Assembly: GCF_000737765.1 (NCBI RefSeq) | Contig: NZ_JPRI01000001.1 | Span: 372,001 to 436,000 of the forward strand | DNA: 64,000 nucleotides | Direction of reading: 5' to 3' | DNA from: Chryseobacterium vrystaatense | Lineage (GTDB): Bacteria > Bacteroidota > Bacteroidia > Flavobacteriales > Weeksellaceae | Shown: positions 25,100 through 34,641 of the stretch, piece after piece | Layout of the letters: every line of letters starts with the position of its first letter | How positions within the stretch are numbered: position 1 is the first letter of the stretch | Program-made: the position numbers and the translations under genes | The notes under the pieces: generated by a model | Database searches by the model: none | The model's input: the letters and a program-made list of their open reading frames with translations, nothing else | Told to the model about the DNA's origin: nothing

Positions 25100-27358
25100 A
25101 TGAAAAGAAAACTACTCATTTACTATTTAACTATTCTTATTAGCTTTTCCGGACAACTGCTTGGCCAAACCTACCAACTCGCAGGAAACCCAGTTAACAC
25201 AACCGGATGGGACCTCGTTTCAAATGCGGCCGTAGACACAGACTTTGTCCGCCTTACCACAGACAATACCAGCTTATACGGAGCTATAAAACTGGCTACC
25301 CCAATCACATTAAGTTATTGTGACAAATGGAAGGTAGAATTTGATTTCAGGATTGATGGAAACGGAACCGCACAGTTCGGAAGAGGAGATGGATTTACCT
25401 TCTGGTACCTCGTTAATCCCCCAACTGGCTTTGTGTCCGGAGGTGGACTTGGAATTCCCGGAAACGCATCCGGACTGATGGTAGGATTTGACATTTTCAA
25501 CAATACCACAGAAGGACAGATGAGCAAAATACATCTCCTTTACGGAACCAATGATACAGCAGGAAACAATATTGAATACAACAATACCCCAGGCAGCACA
25601 TTCCACTCTCCTGATCTTATCACCAGTCAACCTTTTGTAGGACCCGTGTACAAACATGTAGAAGTAAACGGAGAAACAGACCTTACGAATCCTACCAACT
25701 GGATTATCAAAATTAAACTTGACGGTGTACTTATTGTCGATCAGTCATTTGCTCCTTCAGGAGCTGCCATAGGAATGACACAGGGATATTTTGGCTTTTC
25801 AGCAGCTACCGGAGGCGCAAGTGCAAGACACTCCATCAAAAATGTAAAAGTGTTTGTAGATAAAGTTCCTATCCTAAATGCTACGGTTACTCCGTTTGTA
25901 TGTACAAATCCTACAACCGGTACAGGAACCGTGGACTTGACTTCTTTCAATGCACAGTTTGTCAATAATCCTGGTAACTATCAATTTACCTATTATGTTT
26001 TAGGAAGCTCAGTTCCTATTGCAAACCCCGCCAGCTTCCCTTATTCAGGGAATACAACCATTAAAGTCGTCATTAAAGATCCAAGTTCAACGCTCTGTGA
26101 CAATGGAGACGGAGTTATACAGCTCAATCCAACACCTTTTGCTGCAACGGACGCTTCACTGTCCGGCTGCAACAACAATAATGCAGGCACTGCCACATTT
26201 GATCTTACCACAGCAGCCTTGACAACTGTATTAGGCTCTACAATGCAATTCTACAACACCATGCATGACCTGAATGCTGGAATCAACGAGATTCCAAATC
26301 CTACGGCTTATGCATCAGGAGCAGCGGTATTATTTGCAAAAGTTACCACGCCTCAGGGATGTGTAAGCACAGCAAAACTAACCCTGAATCTCAATCCTGT
26401 TGTAGTAGTTACCGACGCTAACTTAAGATCATGTTTCCTGGAGACCAATCCGTCACTGGGAACATTCAATCTGAATAATGCCCCTGTAACAGTTGGTACA
26501 TTAACCAAGAAATATTATCCTTCCCTTTCTGATGCAGAAAATGGAACGAATGAAATTTTAAACTTTTTAAATTATACTGCTCCATCCGGAGTCATCTATG
26601 TAAAGGTATTCAATGCACAGGGATGCTATTCTATTGCAAAAGTGACACTTACTGTTATAGCTCCGGTTCTGTCAACTGTCCTAAAAGACAAAATCATCTG
26701 TATTGAAGACAAAACCACACTGGATGCAGGACCTGGATTTACCTCATATCTGTGGAGTACAGGTGCAACTACGCAGGCGATAACCAATGTGGGAGTAGGA
26801 ACCTATTGGGTAAAGCTAAAGTCCGGAGACTGTACCGCTATACAGGCAGTAAAAGTATATGCTTCGGAGCAGCCGGTGGTAACCAATATTGATATTTCAG
26901 GAAATACTGTAACGGTTTTCACAAACGGAGGAACTCCAGCATATCAATATTCAATGGATAATATCAACTGGCAGGATTCAAATGTATTCAACAATGTTGC
27001 CAGAGGAGAAACCAAAATCTATGTAAAGGACAGCTACGATTGTGAACCTATCGAGATCGATATTACTGTTCCTAATCTGATTAATGTAATCACTCCAAAC
27101 GGAGACGGAGTCAATGATGCAATTGATTATTCTGCACTTTCCAATAAGAAAAATCTACAGATTGGAATTTTCGACCGTTACGGATATAAACTTTTCCAGG
27201 CTGATAAATCCAACAGATATACCTGGGACGGAACGACCAACGGAAGCAAGAAAGTCCCGACCGGAAACTACTGGTATTCTATCACATGGAATGAAAACAA
27301 CAGCAAGAATACTCCAATCAAATTCTCAGGCTGGATCATGGTGAAAAACAGAGAATAA
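25100..27358 (+). CDS. T9SS type-B cargo protein 4 (L-type lectin domain)
   Basis: 752 aa. Signal peptide ending LLG, mature start QTYQLAGNPVNTTGWDLV. L-type lectin-like domain to ~255 (SYCDKWKVEFDFRID, GDGFTFWYLVNPP, VGFDIFNNTTEGQMSKIHLLYG, GYFGFSAATGGASARHSIKNV), then Ig-like and two repeat modules (MQFYNTMHDLNAGINEIPNP and KKYYPSLSDAENGTNEILN), Ig-like LDAGPGFTSYLWSTGATTQ, and a type-B sorting domain with INVITPNGDGVNDAIDYSAL, FDRYGYKLFQADKSN, end IMVKNRE. From module 2 onward it is nearly the same as cargo 1, although its lectin domain pairs it with cargo 3. The long upstream region holds candidate operators. Surface glycan binding is an inference. Confidence 0.87.
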   Translation: MKRKLLIYYLTILISFSGQLLGQTYQLAGNPVNTTGWDLVSNAAVDTDFVRLTTDNTSLYGAIKLATPITLSYCDKWKVEFDFRIDGNGTAQFGRGDGFTFWYLVNPPTGFVSGGGLGIPGNASGLMVGFDIFNNTTEGQMSKIHLLYGTNDTAGNNIEYNNTPGSTFHSPDLITSQPFVGPVYKHVEVNGETDLTNPTNWIIKIKLDGVLIVDQSFAPSGAAIGMTQGYFGFSAATGGASARHSIKNVKVFVDKVPILNATVTPFVCTNPTTGTGTVDLTSFNAQFVNNPGNYQFTYYVLGSSVPIANPASFPYSGNTTIKVVIKDPSSTLCDNGDGVIQLNPTPFAATDASLSGCNNNNAGTATFDLTTAALTTVLGSTMQFYNTMHDLNAGINEIPNPTAYASGAAVLFAKVTTPQGCVSTAKLTLNLNPVVVVTDANLRSCFLETNPSLGTFNLNNAPVTVGTLTKKYYPSLSDAENGTNEILNFLNYTAPSGVIYVKVFNAQGCYSIAKVTLTVIAPVLSTVLKDKIICIEDKTTLDAGPGFTSYLWSTGATTQAITNVGVGTYWVKLKSGDCTAIQAVKVYASEQPVVTNIDISGNTVTVFTNGGTPAYQYSMDNINWQDSNVFNNVARGETKIYVKDSYDCEPIEIDITVPNLINVITPNGDGVNDAIDYSALSNKKNLQIGIFDRYGYKLFQADKSNRYTWDGTTNGSKKVPTGNYWYSITWNENNSKNTPIKFSGWIMVKNRE

Positions 27359-27389
27359 AATTAAATTGATTATTTTTTTAAATACCCCG

Positions 27390-27421
27390 GGATCACTTCA
27401 AATTTGAAGTGATCCTTTTTT
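27390..27421 (+). terminator. Terminator of T9SS cargo 4
   Basis: Perfect 26-base palindrome with 13-bp arms (GGATCACTTCAAA / TTTGAAGTGATCC), then a T run. Confidence 0.9.
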
Positions 27422-27477
27422 GTTTTTTCCAACAAGAGATATTTCATTTTAAACACCCTTTATTCGTATTCAATTCT

Positions 27478-27485
27478 TAAATTTG
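27478..27485 (+). promoter_or_regulatory. -7 promoter box of the nitroreductase/nad genes, abutting the ATG
   Basis: TAAATTTG, 4 bases before the ATG at 27490; predicts a leaderless mRNA for the first gene. Confidence 0.6.
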
Positions 27486-27489
27486 TGTT

Positions 27490-28116
27490 ATGAATTATTT
27501 GGAAGCTTTAAGCAGAAGATATTCTGTGAAAAAATTTAATCACGAAATCATTCCTCAAGACACCCTGTACAATATTCTTGAGTCAGGAAAGCTGTCTGCC
27601 AGTTCACTTGGACTTCAACCGTACAAAGTATTGGTCGTTGAAAGCGAGGCTATGAAACAGAAATTAATTCCGGCATTCTATAATCCCTCTCAAATCTCTA
27701 CATGCTCGCATCTTGTGGTGATCGTTTCCAAGAAAACCATCGACGAAAGCTACATTCACGGGTATTTTAATCATATCTCAGAGGTAAGAGAAACTCCTGT
27801 TGAAAAACTTGATCTCTTCAGAAAAAGTATCAATCAGCATATTACTCAAAAAACAAAGGATGAGATTTTCAACTGGGCAGAAAAACAGTCTTATATTGTA
27901 TTGGCTAATCTGATGTACGCCGCTGCCATTGAAAATATAGATTCATGTCCTATGGAAGGCTTCCGGCAGGACCTGATAGAAGAAATTCTTAATATCAATC
28001 CCGAAACAGAAAAAGTAACCGTCACCCTCGCTTTAGGTTACCGCTCAGAGGAAGACCATTTCCAGCACATGAAAAAAGTAAGAAAACCAAACGAAAAATT
28101 GTTTAAATTTATTTAA
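27490..28116 (+). CDS. Nitroreductase-family NAD(P)H-dependent oxidoreductase
   Basis: 208 aa, FMN-dependent nitroreductase fold. The N-terminal RRYSVKKF motif and the following SSLGLQPYKVLVV segment correspond to FMN phosphate and ring contacts of NfsB/YdgI-type enzymes; IDSCPMEGF, which contacts the FMN in NfsB-like enzymes, lies near residue 155. Cytoplasmic. Physiological substrate is unknown; such enzymes reduce quinones or nitro compounds. It lies 30 bases before nadB with no terminator, so it may be the first gene of a nitroreductase-nadB-orf-nadC operon, though a link to NAD synthesis would only be contextual. Confidence 0.88.
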   Translation: MNYLEALSRRYSVKKFNHEIIPQDTLYNILESGKLSASSLGLQPYKVLVVESEAMKQKLIPAFYNPSQISTCSHLVVIVSKKTIDESYIHGYFNHISEVRETPVEKLDLFRKSINQHITQKTKDEIFNWAEKQSYIVLANLMYAAAIENIDSCPMEGFRQDLIEEILNINPETEKVTVTLALGYRSEEDHFQHMKKVRKPNEKLFKFI

Positions 28117-28146
28117 TATTTAAATGATCGTACCTAAAGCAAGCAT

Positions 28147-29718
28147 ATGATAAAAGCGGATGTATTAGTAATCGGTTCCGGCATCTCGGGACTTTCCTAT
28201 GCCATTAAAGTTTCTGAACAGTTCCCTGATGCCAAAATCATCATTGTAACAAAATCTGATGAAGACGAAAGCAATACAAAATATGCACAGGGAGGACTGG
28301 CAGTAGTCACCGACTTCAAAAATGACAATTTTGAAAAACATATCGAAGATACCATGCGTGCCGGAGATGGTGAAAACAAACGTGATGTGGTAGAAATGGT
28401 GGTTAGGGAAGCTCCTGCAAGATTTAACGAAATCGTAGAATGGGGTGCCAATTTCGATATGAAAAATGGTGAATTTGCTTTAGGAAGAGAAGGCGGCCAC
28501 ACCGAAAACCGTATCGTCCATCATAAAGACATTACCGGATTCGAGATCGAAAGAGCTTTACTGGAAACAGCTAAAAACAGCCCGAATATTGAGATTCTTG
28601 ATCACCATTACGTCATTGATATTATCACCCAACACCACGTTCCGGGGAAAGAAGTCAACGAAGGTGAAATCAACTGCTATGGAGCCTATATTCTTGATGA
28701 AAAATCAAAAATAATCAAAAAGATCACTTCAAAAATAACATTGGCAGCTACTGGAGGTGCAGGACATGTATATAAGAACACCACCAACCCCACTATTGCT
28801 ACAGGAGATGGAATCGCGTTTGTTGCCAGAGCAAAGGGTAAAGTTTCGAATATGCAGTACTACCAGTTTCATCCGACGGCGCTTTACAGCAAAATCAATG
28901 GAATGCTTTTCCTTATTTCTGAAGCAGTAAGAGGAGACGGTGCTAAACTAAGAACTAAGAAAGGTGAAAAATTCATGCACAAATATGATGAGCGTGAAGA
29001 ATTAGCCTCAAGAGATATTGTAGCCCGAGCGATCGACAATGAAATGAAAATTTCAGGTGATGAATATGCCGGACTTGACTGCCGCGAAATGAATCATGAA
29101 AAATTCCTGGAACATTTTCCTAATATTTACAAAAAGTGCAGAGAAGAAGGAATCGATCCTTTTACTCAATTAATACCTGTAGTACCGGCTTGCCATTATC
29201 TTATGGGCGGTATTGAAGTAGACCGGGACGGGCAGTCTTCTATCAGAAATCTCTTTGCAGTAGGAGAATGTACCAATTCCGGACTTCATGGAGCCAACAG
29301 ACTTGCTTCCAATTCCTTACTGGAAGGTTTGGTTTTTGGACATAACGCTGCTATAAAAACGATTGCCCTACTTAAAGAGAACAATTTTAATTTTGATGAT
29401 CTGAAAGCCGTTCCGGAGTGGAATGAGGAAGGAATGAAAATCATGGATGAAATGGTTATCGTCAGCTACCTCAGAAAGCAGCTTCAGGAAATGATGAGTG
29501 ATCTGGTAGGTATCGTAAGAAGCAACAGACGTTTGAGTATGGCTTTACAGAAACACCAGGAGATCGCAGCAGCAGTTGACGAAATCTATCATTACTCAAT
29601 CCTCTCCCCACAGTTGTCAGAATTAAGAAACCTTACAACCGTTGCCCACCTCATCATTACCCAGTCTATGGAAATGACAGAAAATAAAGGAGCATTTTAC
29701 AATAAAGATTTAGCTTAA
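28147..29718 (+). CDS. nadB: L-aspartate oxidase
   Basis: First enzyme of de novo NAD synthesis: FAD-dependent oxidation of L-aspartate to iminoaspartate. 523 aa, normal length. Rossmann FAD site VLVIGSGISGLSYA at residues ~7-19, substrate-site segments GGHTENRIVHHKDITG and FHPTALYS, the active-site stretch EAVRGDGAKLR, the FAD-binding GANRLASNSLLEGLVFG, and the C-terminal helical domain of the succinate dehydrogenase/fumarate reductase flavoprotein family. nadC follows two genes later; the partner nadA (quinolinate synthase) is not in the window. Confidence 0.96.
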   Translation: MIKADVLVIGSGISGLSYAIKVSEQFPDAKIIIVTKSDEDESNTKYAQGGLAVVTDFKNDNFEKHIEDTMRAGDGENKRDVVEMVVREAPARFNEIVEWGANFDMKNGEFALGREGGHTENRIVHHKDITGFEIERALLETAKNSPNIEILDHHYVIDIITQHHVPGKEVNEGEINCYGAYILDEKSKIIKKITSKITLAATGGAGHVYKNTTNPTIATGDGIAFVARAKGKVSNMQYYQFHPTALYSKINGMLFLISEAVRGDGAKLRTKKGEKFMHKYDEREELASRDIVARAIDNEMKISGDEYAGLDCREMNHEKFLEHFPNIYKKCREEGIDPFTQLIPVVPACHYLMGGIEVDRDGQSSIRNLFAVGECTNSGLHGANRLASNSLLEGLVFGHNAAIKTIALLKENNFNFDDLKAVPEWNEEGMKIMDEMVIVSYLRKQLQEMMSDLVGIVRSNRRLSMALQKHQEIAAAVDEIYHYSILSPQLSELRNLTTVAHLIITQSMEMTENKGAFYNKDLA

Positions 29719-29737
29719 AAGAAATTAAAGCAAATCA

Positions 29738-30379
29738 ATGGAAATATTCAGCCTGAAGATTCTTACAATTATTAAACTTTTATATGTTCTCAGAGCATTA
29801 ATTATAATAATGATTTTAGGAATTTTCGGCTTTCTTATTTTTGTTATCAGATTTAATGACCCAAATGATTTTACTTTATGGATATTAGGAATTGTTGCTG
29901 TATTTTTCGGAAGAAACCTTTTCAATTACTTAAAGAGAATCATAATTTCGAAAGCAAAGTATCCGCTTCCTACAAATTTATTGTGTAATATTCTGGAATT
30001 GGGAAAGCCTTATTATTTCGGAAAAGATCAATTTGACCTGGATGAAATGATTAATGATAATCAATTTCCATTAACATTTTATTATATAAATAATCATCAA
30101 CATCCGATTCTACAATTCGATAAAGACAAAATTCTTTTTCACGGCCAGGAATATCATTGGGAAAATTTCAATTGGAAATATTTTTTTTATTCAGAAAACC
30201 CCAATGCATATAAACCTCAAGGTAAATATTTAATAGAATTTTATGCTTCAAACCAAAACAATACCCGCATAAAAAATAAAATTGAGTTTGAAAAAATAAA
30301 AGCTGACGAAAATGAAGTAATTTTGCTTTTTGTGATCCATGATTTGTTATTCGGAACAAAAAAATCATACTATTATTAA
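29738..30379 (+). CDS. Unknown membrane protein inserted between nadB and nadC
   Basis: 213 aa, family not recognised. The first ~65 residues hold two transmembrane helices (LLYVLRALIIIMILGIFGFL and LWILGIVAVFFG), followed by a soluble, Asn/Tyr/Phe-rich cytoplasmic or periplasmic domain (NCNILELGKPYYFGKD-like, HPILQFDKDKILFHGQEYHWENF). No catalytic motif. The base composition is visibly more AT-rich than the flanking nadB and nadC. It starts 19 bases after nadB and ends 10 bases before the nadC ATG, so it is translated from the same transcript. Possible recent insertion into the operon. Confidence 0.75.
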   Translation: MEIFSLKILTIIKLLYVLRALIIIMILGIFGFLIFVIRFNDPNDFTLWILGIVAVFFGRNLFNYLKRIIISKAKYPLPTNLLCNILELGKPYYFGKDQFDLDEMINDNQFPLTFYYINNHQHPILQFDKDKILFHGQEYHWENFNWKYFFYSENPNAYKPQGKYLIEFYASNQNNTRIKNKIEFEKIKADENEVILLFVIHDLLFGTKKSYYY

Positions 30380-30389
30380 AATTAAAAAT

Positions 30390-31250
30390 ATGAAAAGACC
30401 AGCATACGTTACAGATAAAGTTTTAAAACAATTCATCAACAACGCCCTGGAAGAAGACATTCAGGATGGCGATCACTCTACCCTTTCTACCATTCCAAAA
30501 GATTTGGAGCAGAGCGCCAAACTTCTTGTAAAGCAGGACTGTATCTTAGCAGGAGTAGAGCTGGCAGAAATTATTTTTAAAACTTTTGACAAGGATTTAA
30601 AAATTGAAACATTCATGAAAGACGGTGACGCAGCCAAAGTAGGAGATATTGCTTTAATTGTAACCGGAAGTGCCAGATCAATTCTTTCTACAGAAAGACT
30701 TATCCTGAACTGCATGCAGAGAATGAGTGGAATAGCTACCCTTACTCACGAATGGGATTCCAGATTGGTTGGAACCAAAACAAAGCTTTTAGACACCAGA
30801 AAAACAACACCCAACTTCCGCGTATGTGAAAAATGGGCCGTTGCCATAGGCGGTGGAACCAATCACAGATATGGCCTTTATGACATGATCATGCTTAAAG
30901 ACAACCATATCGATTATAACGGCAGTATTACAAATGCTGTAAAAATGGCAAAGGAATACGTAAAAAACACCAAGAAAAAATTAAAAATCGAGGTTGAAAC
31001 AAGAAATCTTGACGAAGTAAAGGAAGCCATTAAAGCAAAAGTAGACAGAATCATGCTTGATAATATGAATGTTACCATGATGAAAGAGGCTGTAGAAATG
31101 ATCAATGGTTCATGTGAGTCTGAAGCTTCAGGCGGAATTACCCGTGAAATGTTAAAAGAAATCGCATCAACAGGCGTTACCTTTATCTCTGCAGGAGCCC
31201 TTACCCACTCGGCTGAAAATATTGATTTGAGTCTCAAAGCCGTGAAATAG
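30390..31250 (+). CDS. nadC: Nicotinate-nucleotide pyrophosphorylase (carboxylating)
   Basis: Converts quinolinate and PRPP to nicotinate mononucleotide, third step of de novo NAD synthesis. 286 aa. The ATG at 30390 is used: it begins the conserved KRPAYVTDKVLKQFINNALEEDI region, and any start further upstream would overlap the previous gene. Family motifs: EDIQDGDHST (N-terminal), NCMQRMSGIAT, TRKTTPNFR (PRPP/quinolinate-binding Arg and Lys), GGGTNHRYGLYDMIMLKDNHI, and the C-terminal EASGGITREML with phosphate-binding SAGALTHS. Together with nadB this marks the aspartate-to-NAD route. Confidence 0.96.
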   Translation: MKRPAYVTDKVLKQFINNALEEDIQDGDHSTLSTIPKDLEQSAKLLVKQDCILAGVELAEIIFKTFDKDLKIETFMKDGDAAKVGDIALIVTGSARSILSTERLILNCMQRMSGIATLTHEWDSRLVGTKTKLLDTRKTTPNFRVCEKWAVAIGGGTNHRYGLYDMIMLKDNHIDYNGSITNAVKMAKEYVKNTKKKLKIEVETRNLDEVKEAIKAKVDRIMLDNMNVTMMKEAVEMINGSCESEASGGITREMLKEIASTGVTFISAGALTHSAENIDLSLKAVK

Positions 31251-31459
31251 CGTTGTATTTTTAATAAAAACAACACCCCTTTATTAAAAACTCAATAATA
31301 TGATTTTTTTCATGTAAAAATTCAATTTTTATACATTTTATTGAATATCAACACTTTAACACTTATTAAGATTGATTAAAAATTAACATACAGTTAATAT
31401 TAGTTAAAATTTATTTCGCCAATTTTGCAGAAAATTAAATCTAACTATTACTAACGATT

Positions 31460-34033
31460 ATGAAATTAATCAACAAATCGATACTGACTGTAGCTATTAC
31501 CCTATCTACAGCTAGTGTTTATTACGCTCAACAAGTTCAGGATACTGTATCAAAGTCCAAAGACATTGATGAGGTAATTTTAAGAGGTGTTACTGATATC
31601 GCTAAAGATAGAAAAACACCAGTAGCAGTTTCTACCATTAAAGCGGCACAAATTCTTGAAAGACAAGGAAATCAAGAGCTTGTTGAACTTTTAAACACAA
31701 CACCTTCTGTATACGCTACAAAAGGAGGAGGAGGTTTTGGAGACTCTCAAATTACCATGCGTGGTTTCGAATCAAGAAACATTGCAGTAATGGTAAACGG
31801 TATGCCGGTTAATGACATGGAAGGTGGTGCAGTTTATATGTCAAACTGGACAGGTCTGTCGGATGTTACCAGCACTATGCAGGTACAGAGAGGACTTGGA
31901 TCTTCTAAATTAGCTATTGCTTCTGTAGGAGGTACCATGAACTTCATTACCCGTTCTGCAGACATGAAGCAAGGTGGAGCCATCAGATTAGGTATTGGAA
32001 ATAATGATTTCCTAAAAACATCTTTCGCTTATAACACCGGTAAATCAGAAAACGGATGGTCTGCATCATTCTTGGCAAGCAGACAGTCAGGAGCTACTTA
32101 CGTACAAAATACAGATTACGAATCATATACTTATTTCTTCGCATTAGGTTATCAGCCAAGTGCAAAGCACAATTTACAGTTTATGATGACGTCTTCTCCA
32201 CAGTGGCATGATCAGAGATCATATGCACCAACGATCAGCAACTATATTAAATACAACCCAGACCATGACGGTTCACCATACAGACAATACAACTCTGATT
32301 ATGGATATTATACTACACAGGATGGAGTAAGACAGAATCTGGCTAACGCTATGAACTACTACTCTAAACCGGTTGTAATGTTGAACTGGGATTGGACGAT
32401 GAGCGAAAAATCTACTCTAAGTACGGTAGCATACATGTCTAACGGACGTGGTGGTGGAGCAAGAAACCTTGGTAAACTTGGAACTAAAACGATTAACGAC
32501 GCAAGTTTCATTGACGGAGAGGGTCATTATAATTACGATGCCATTTTTGCAGCCAATGCAGCTGTAACTCCAACTGCAGGAGTTGCCGGTAATACATTGA
32601 TCCGTAGTTCAAGTGTGAATTCTCACAACTGGTATGGAATTTTAATGAACTTCCAGCACAAAATCAATGATAACTGGAACTTCTCTATTGGTACTGATGA
32701 CAGATACTATTACGGATACCATTATCAGGTTGCTTCAGATCTTTATGGAGCTAAAGGGTATACAGATAATTTTAACAAAAATTTACCAACAGGTAATATT
32801 ATACGTAATACTTACGACTATCAAAAGCTAAACTGGAATCCTTTCGGTGGAAAAAATGCACCGATGGAAGACAGAGCTGCATTCAGTAATGACGGTGAAG
32901 TACTTTGGTACAGTGGTTTTGGACAGGTAGAATATACTACTGAAAAATTAACAGCTTACGTACAGGGGTCAGTATCTAATCAGGGATACCAGAGAATTGA
33001 TGATTTCGTAAAGCCTGGAACACTTCAGCAAGGTCAGCCTGTTGAGAGAAAAACAGGATTTAAAAATATGTTTGGTTACAACATTAAAGGGGGAGCCAAC
33101 TATAATATTGACAACCACAATAACGTATTTGCCAATATCGGTTACTACAGTAAGCAGCCAATGATGAGTGCGGTATTTCCAAGTAACCAACAGGTGATCA
33201 ATCCGACCTTAACCAATGAAAAAATATTCTCTGTTGAATTAGGTTACGGATTCAAAACAGGTAACTTCAACGCAAAAGTTAACTTATACAGAACTGAGTG
33301 GAAAGACAGATGGTACAGAAGAGGAGGTGTAGACTTCGGAAACGGTATCAGAGGTTATTCTGAAATCAGCGGAATTACACAACTTCACCAGGGTGCTGAA
33401 CTTGAGGCAACTTACAAGGTAAATAGGTTCTTAGAATTTCAGGGAATGTTCTCTTGGGGTGATTACCAATATAAAGGGAACGCATCAGGATCTAACTTCC
33501 AGGATGACAACACTCCTATCGAAACTAACGGATCAAATACTTCTACACTTTATTTAGATAAAGTAAAAGTTGGAGGCAGCAACAACAGTATTCCACAAAC
33601 AACAGCTTCATTAGGATTTACAGTGAGCCCGGTTCAGGATCTTAGAATTTACGGTAACTGGCAGTACACAGGAAGAATTTATTCTGCAATGAATATGGCA
33701 GACTTCGTTACTCCTGGAAAAGAAGCGTTGCAATTACCTGATTTTAATTTATTCAATGTAGGTGCATCTTACAAAATTAAATTGAAGAACGAGAGTCAGT
33801 ACTTCACACTTGGTGTAAACGTTTACAACCTGTTTGATACTACTTATATTCAGGATGGTTCAACTAACATCAAAACAACAGATCCAATTAATCCAACTGC
33901 TAAGCCAGGTGCTGCTGATTACGGTATAACTTATGAGCAAGCAGGAAGAGTTTATAAGGGTATTGCTGATGGAAACAGAGTTTACTTCGGATTTGGAAGA
34001 ACATGGTCTACAAGTTTATCATTCAACTTCTAA
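31460..34033 (+). CDS. TonB-dependent outer-membrane receptor
   Basis: 857 aa. Signal peptide ending VYYA, then the plug domain (~40-170: TPVAVSTIKAAQILERQGNQELVELLNTTPSVY, given in part, with the conserved ITMRGFESRNIAVMVNGMPVND) and a 22-strand-type beta-barrel ending in the aromatic STSLSFNF. It lacks the carboxypeptidase-like N-terminal extension typical of SusC proteins, and no SusD partner follows, so it is a stand-alone receptor of the Fe-siderophore/CirA type or of unknown substrate. The 209-base leader region has no clean TAnnTTTG box. A terminator follows at 34065. Confidence 0.9.
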   Translation: MKLINKSILTVAITLSTASVYYAQQVQDTVSKSKDIDEVILRGVTDIAKDRKTPVAVSTIKAAQILERQGNQELVELLNTTPSVYATKGGGGFGDSQITMRGFESRNIAVMVNGMPVNDMEGGAVYMSNWTGLSDVTSTMQVQRGLGSSKLAIASVGGTMNFITRSADMKQGGAIRLGIGNNDFLKTSFAYNTGKSENGWSASFLASRQSGATYVQNTDYESYTYFFALGYQPSAKHNLQFMMTSSPQWHDQRSYAPTISNYIKYNPDHDGSPYRQYNSDYGYYTTQDGVRQNLANAMNYYSKPVVMLNWDWTMSEKSTLSTVAYMSNGRGGGARNLGKLGTKTINDASFIDGEGHYNYDAIFAANAAVTPTAGVAGNTLIRSSSVNSHNWYGILMNFQHKINDNWNFSIGTDDRYYYGYHYQVASDLYGAKGYTDNFNKNLPTGNIIRNTYDYQKLNWNPFGGKNAPMEDRAAFSNDGEVLWYSGFGQVEYTTEKLTAYVQGSVSNQGYQRIDDFVKPGTLQQGQPVERKTGFKNMFGYNIKGGANYNIDNHNNVFANIGYYSKQPMMSAVFPSNQQVINPTLTNEKIFSVELGYGFKTGNFNAKVNLYRTEWKDRWYRRGGVDFGNGIRGYSEISGITQLHQGAELEATYKVNRFLEFQGMFSWGDYQYKGNASGSNFQDDNTPIETNGSNTSTLYLDKVKVGGSNNSIPQTTASLGFTVSPVQDLRIYGNWQYTGRIYSAMNMADFVTPGKEALQLPDFNLFNVGASYKIKLKNESQYFTLGVNVYNLFDTTYIQDGSTNIKTTDPINPTAKPGAADYGITYEQAGRVYKGIADGNRVYFGFGRTWSTSLSFNF

Positions 34034-34064
34034 TAAGATCATAATATTAGATTTTATAAATATC

Positions 34065-34089
34065 AATCCCGGCTTTTCGCCGGGATTTT
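34065..34089 (+). terminator. Terminator of the TonB receptor gene
   Basis: 9-bp stem AATCCCGGC / GCCGGGATT around TTTTC, then TTTTT. Confidence 0.88.
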
Positions 34090-34092
34090 TGC

Positions 34093-34100
34093 TATATTTG
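34093..34100 (+). promoter_or_regulatory. -7 promoter box of the 34128 gene
   Basis: TATATTTG, 27 bases before the ATG and immediately after the preceding terminator. Confidence 0.6.
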
Positions 34101-34127
34101 TGACTAGAAAAATAGAAAAAATTGAAT

Positions 34128-34565
34128 ATGGATTTTTACAAGATTTTGCTTAATGCACACAAAGGATTCGGATATCTCGAACTTCTTTTGACCTCATTAT
34201 TTATTATTGCTCTTTTAACCACGATGTTTGGTTTCAGTGGCAAAGTGAACAAATTTTTAAAGAAGATCACCCTCTTCACGATGATTTTCTTTCATGTACA
34301 GTTCCTTTTAGGAATATGCTTACTGTTCACCTCTCCCGGTTTTAAAGCAGCAATAGCAGCCGGAACATTAATGAAAGATGCATACAGCAGACAAACATTT
34401 GTAGAACACCCATTTGCTATGCTGATCGCAGCTGTATTGATGACTATCATCAATAAAAAAGTAAAATCCAACGATACGATCTCTTTAGGAATCGTAATTA
34501 TGGGTCTTATCGCTGTAGGTTTATTTGCATTTGCATTCCCTTGGATGAGAGTCTTTGGGGCCTAA
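34128..34565 (+). CDS. Four-helix membrane protein, cytochrome b561-like
   Basis: 145 aa from the ATG at 34128 (a TTG two codons upstream is ignored). Four hydrophobic helices at about residues 12-35, 48-70, 92-112 and 118-140. Histidines lie within or at the ends of helices 1, 2 and 3 (NAHKGFGY, FFHVQFLLG, VEHPFAML), the pattern of small Bacteroidota proteins often labelled cytochrome B. Heme binding is likely but not proven. It has its own promoter and precedes asd by 76 bases. Confidence 0.65.
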   Translation: MDFYKILLNAHKGFGYLELLLTSLFIIALLTTMFGFSGKVNKFLKKITLFTMIFFHVQFLLGICLLFTSPGFKAAIAAGTLMKDAYSRQTFVEHPFAMLIAAVLMTIINKKVKSNDTISLGIVIMGLIAVGLFAFAFPWMRVFGA

Positions 34566-34641
34566 AACATAAAATAATAATTGATTGGCAATGAGCTGGT
34601 CAATTGATAATAGTTTAACCTTAAATTTTTTAATTAAATCA

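Noticed and set aside
30339..30389. 17-codon N-terminal extension of nadC
   Set aside because: Overlaps the previous gene and is not conserved in the enzyme; the ATG at 30390 fits the family.
31251..31290. Terminator after nadC
   Set aside because: GTTGT/ACAAC with inner T/A arms can pair weakly, but there is no T run after it and the stem is mostly A-T.
34585..34641. 19-codon N-terminal extension of asd
   Set aside because: Would precede the Rossmann loop that normally opens the protein at MKVAVVGSTG.
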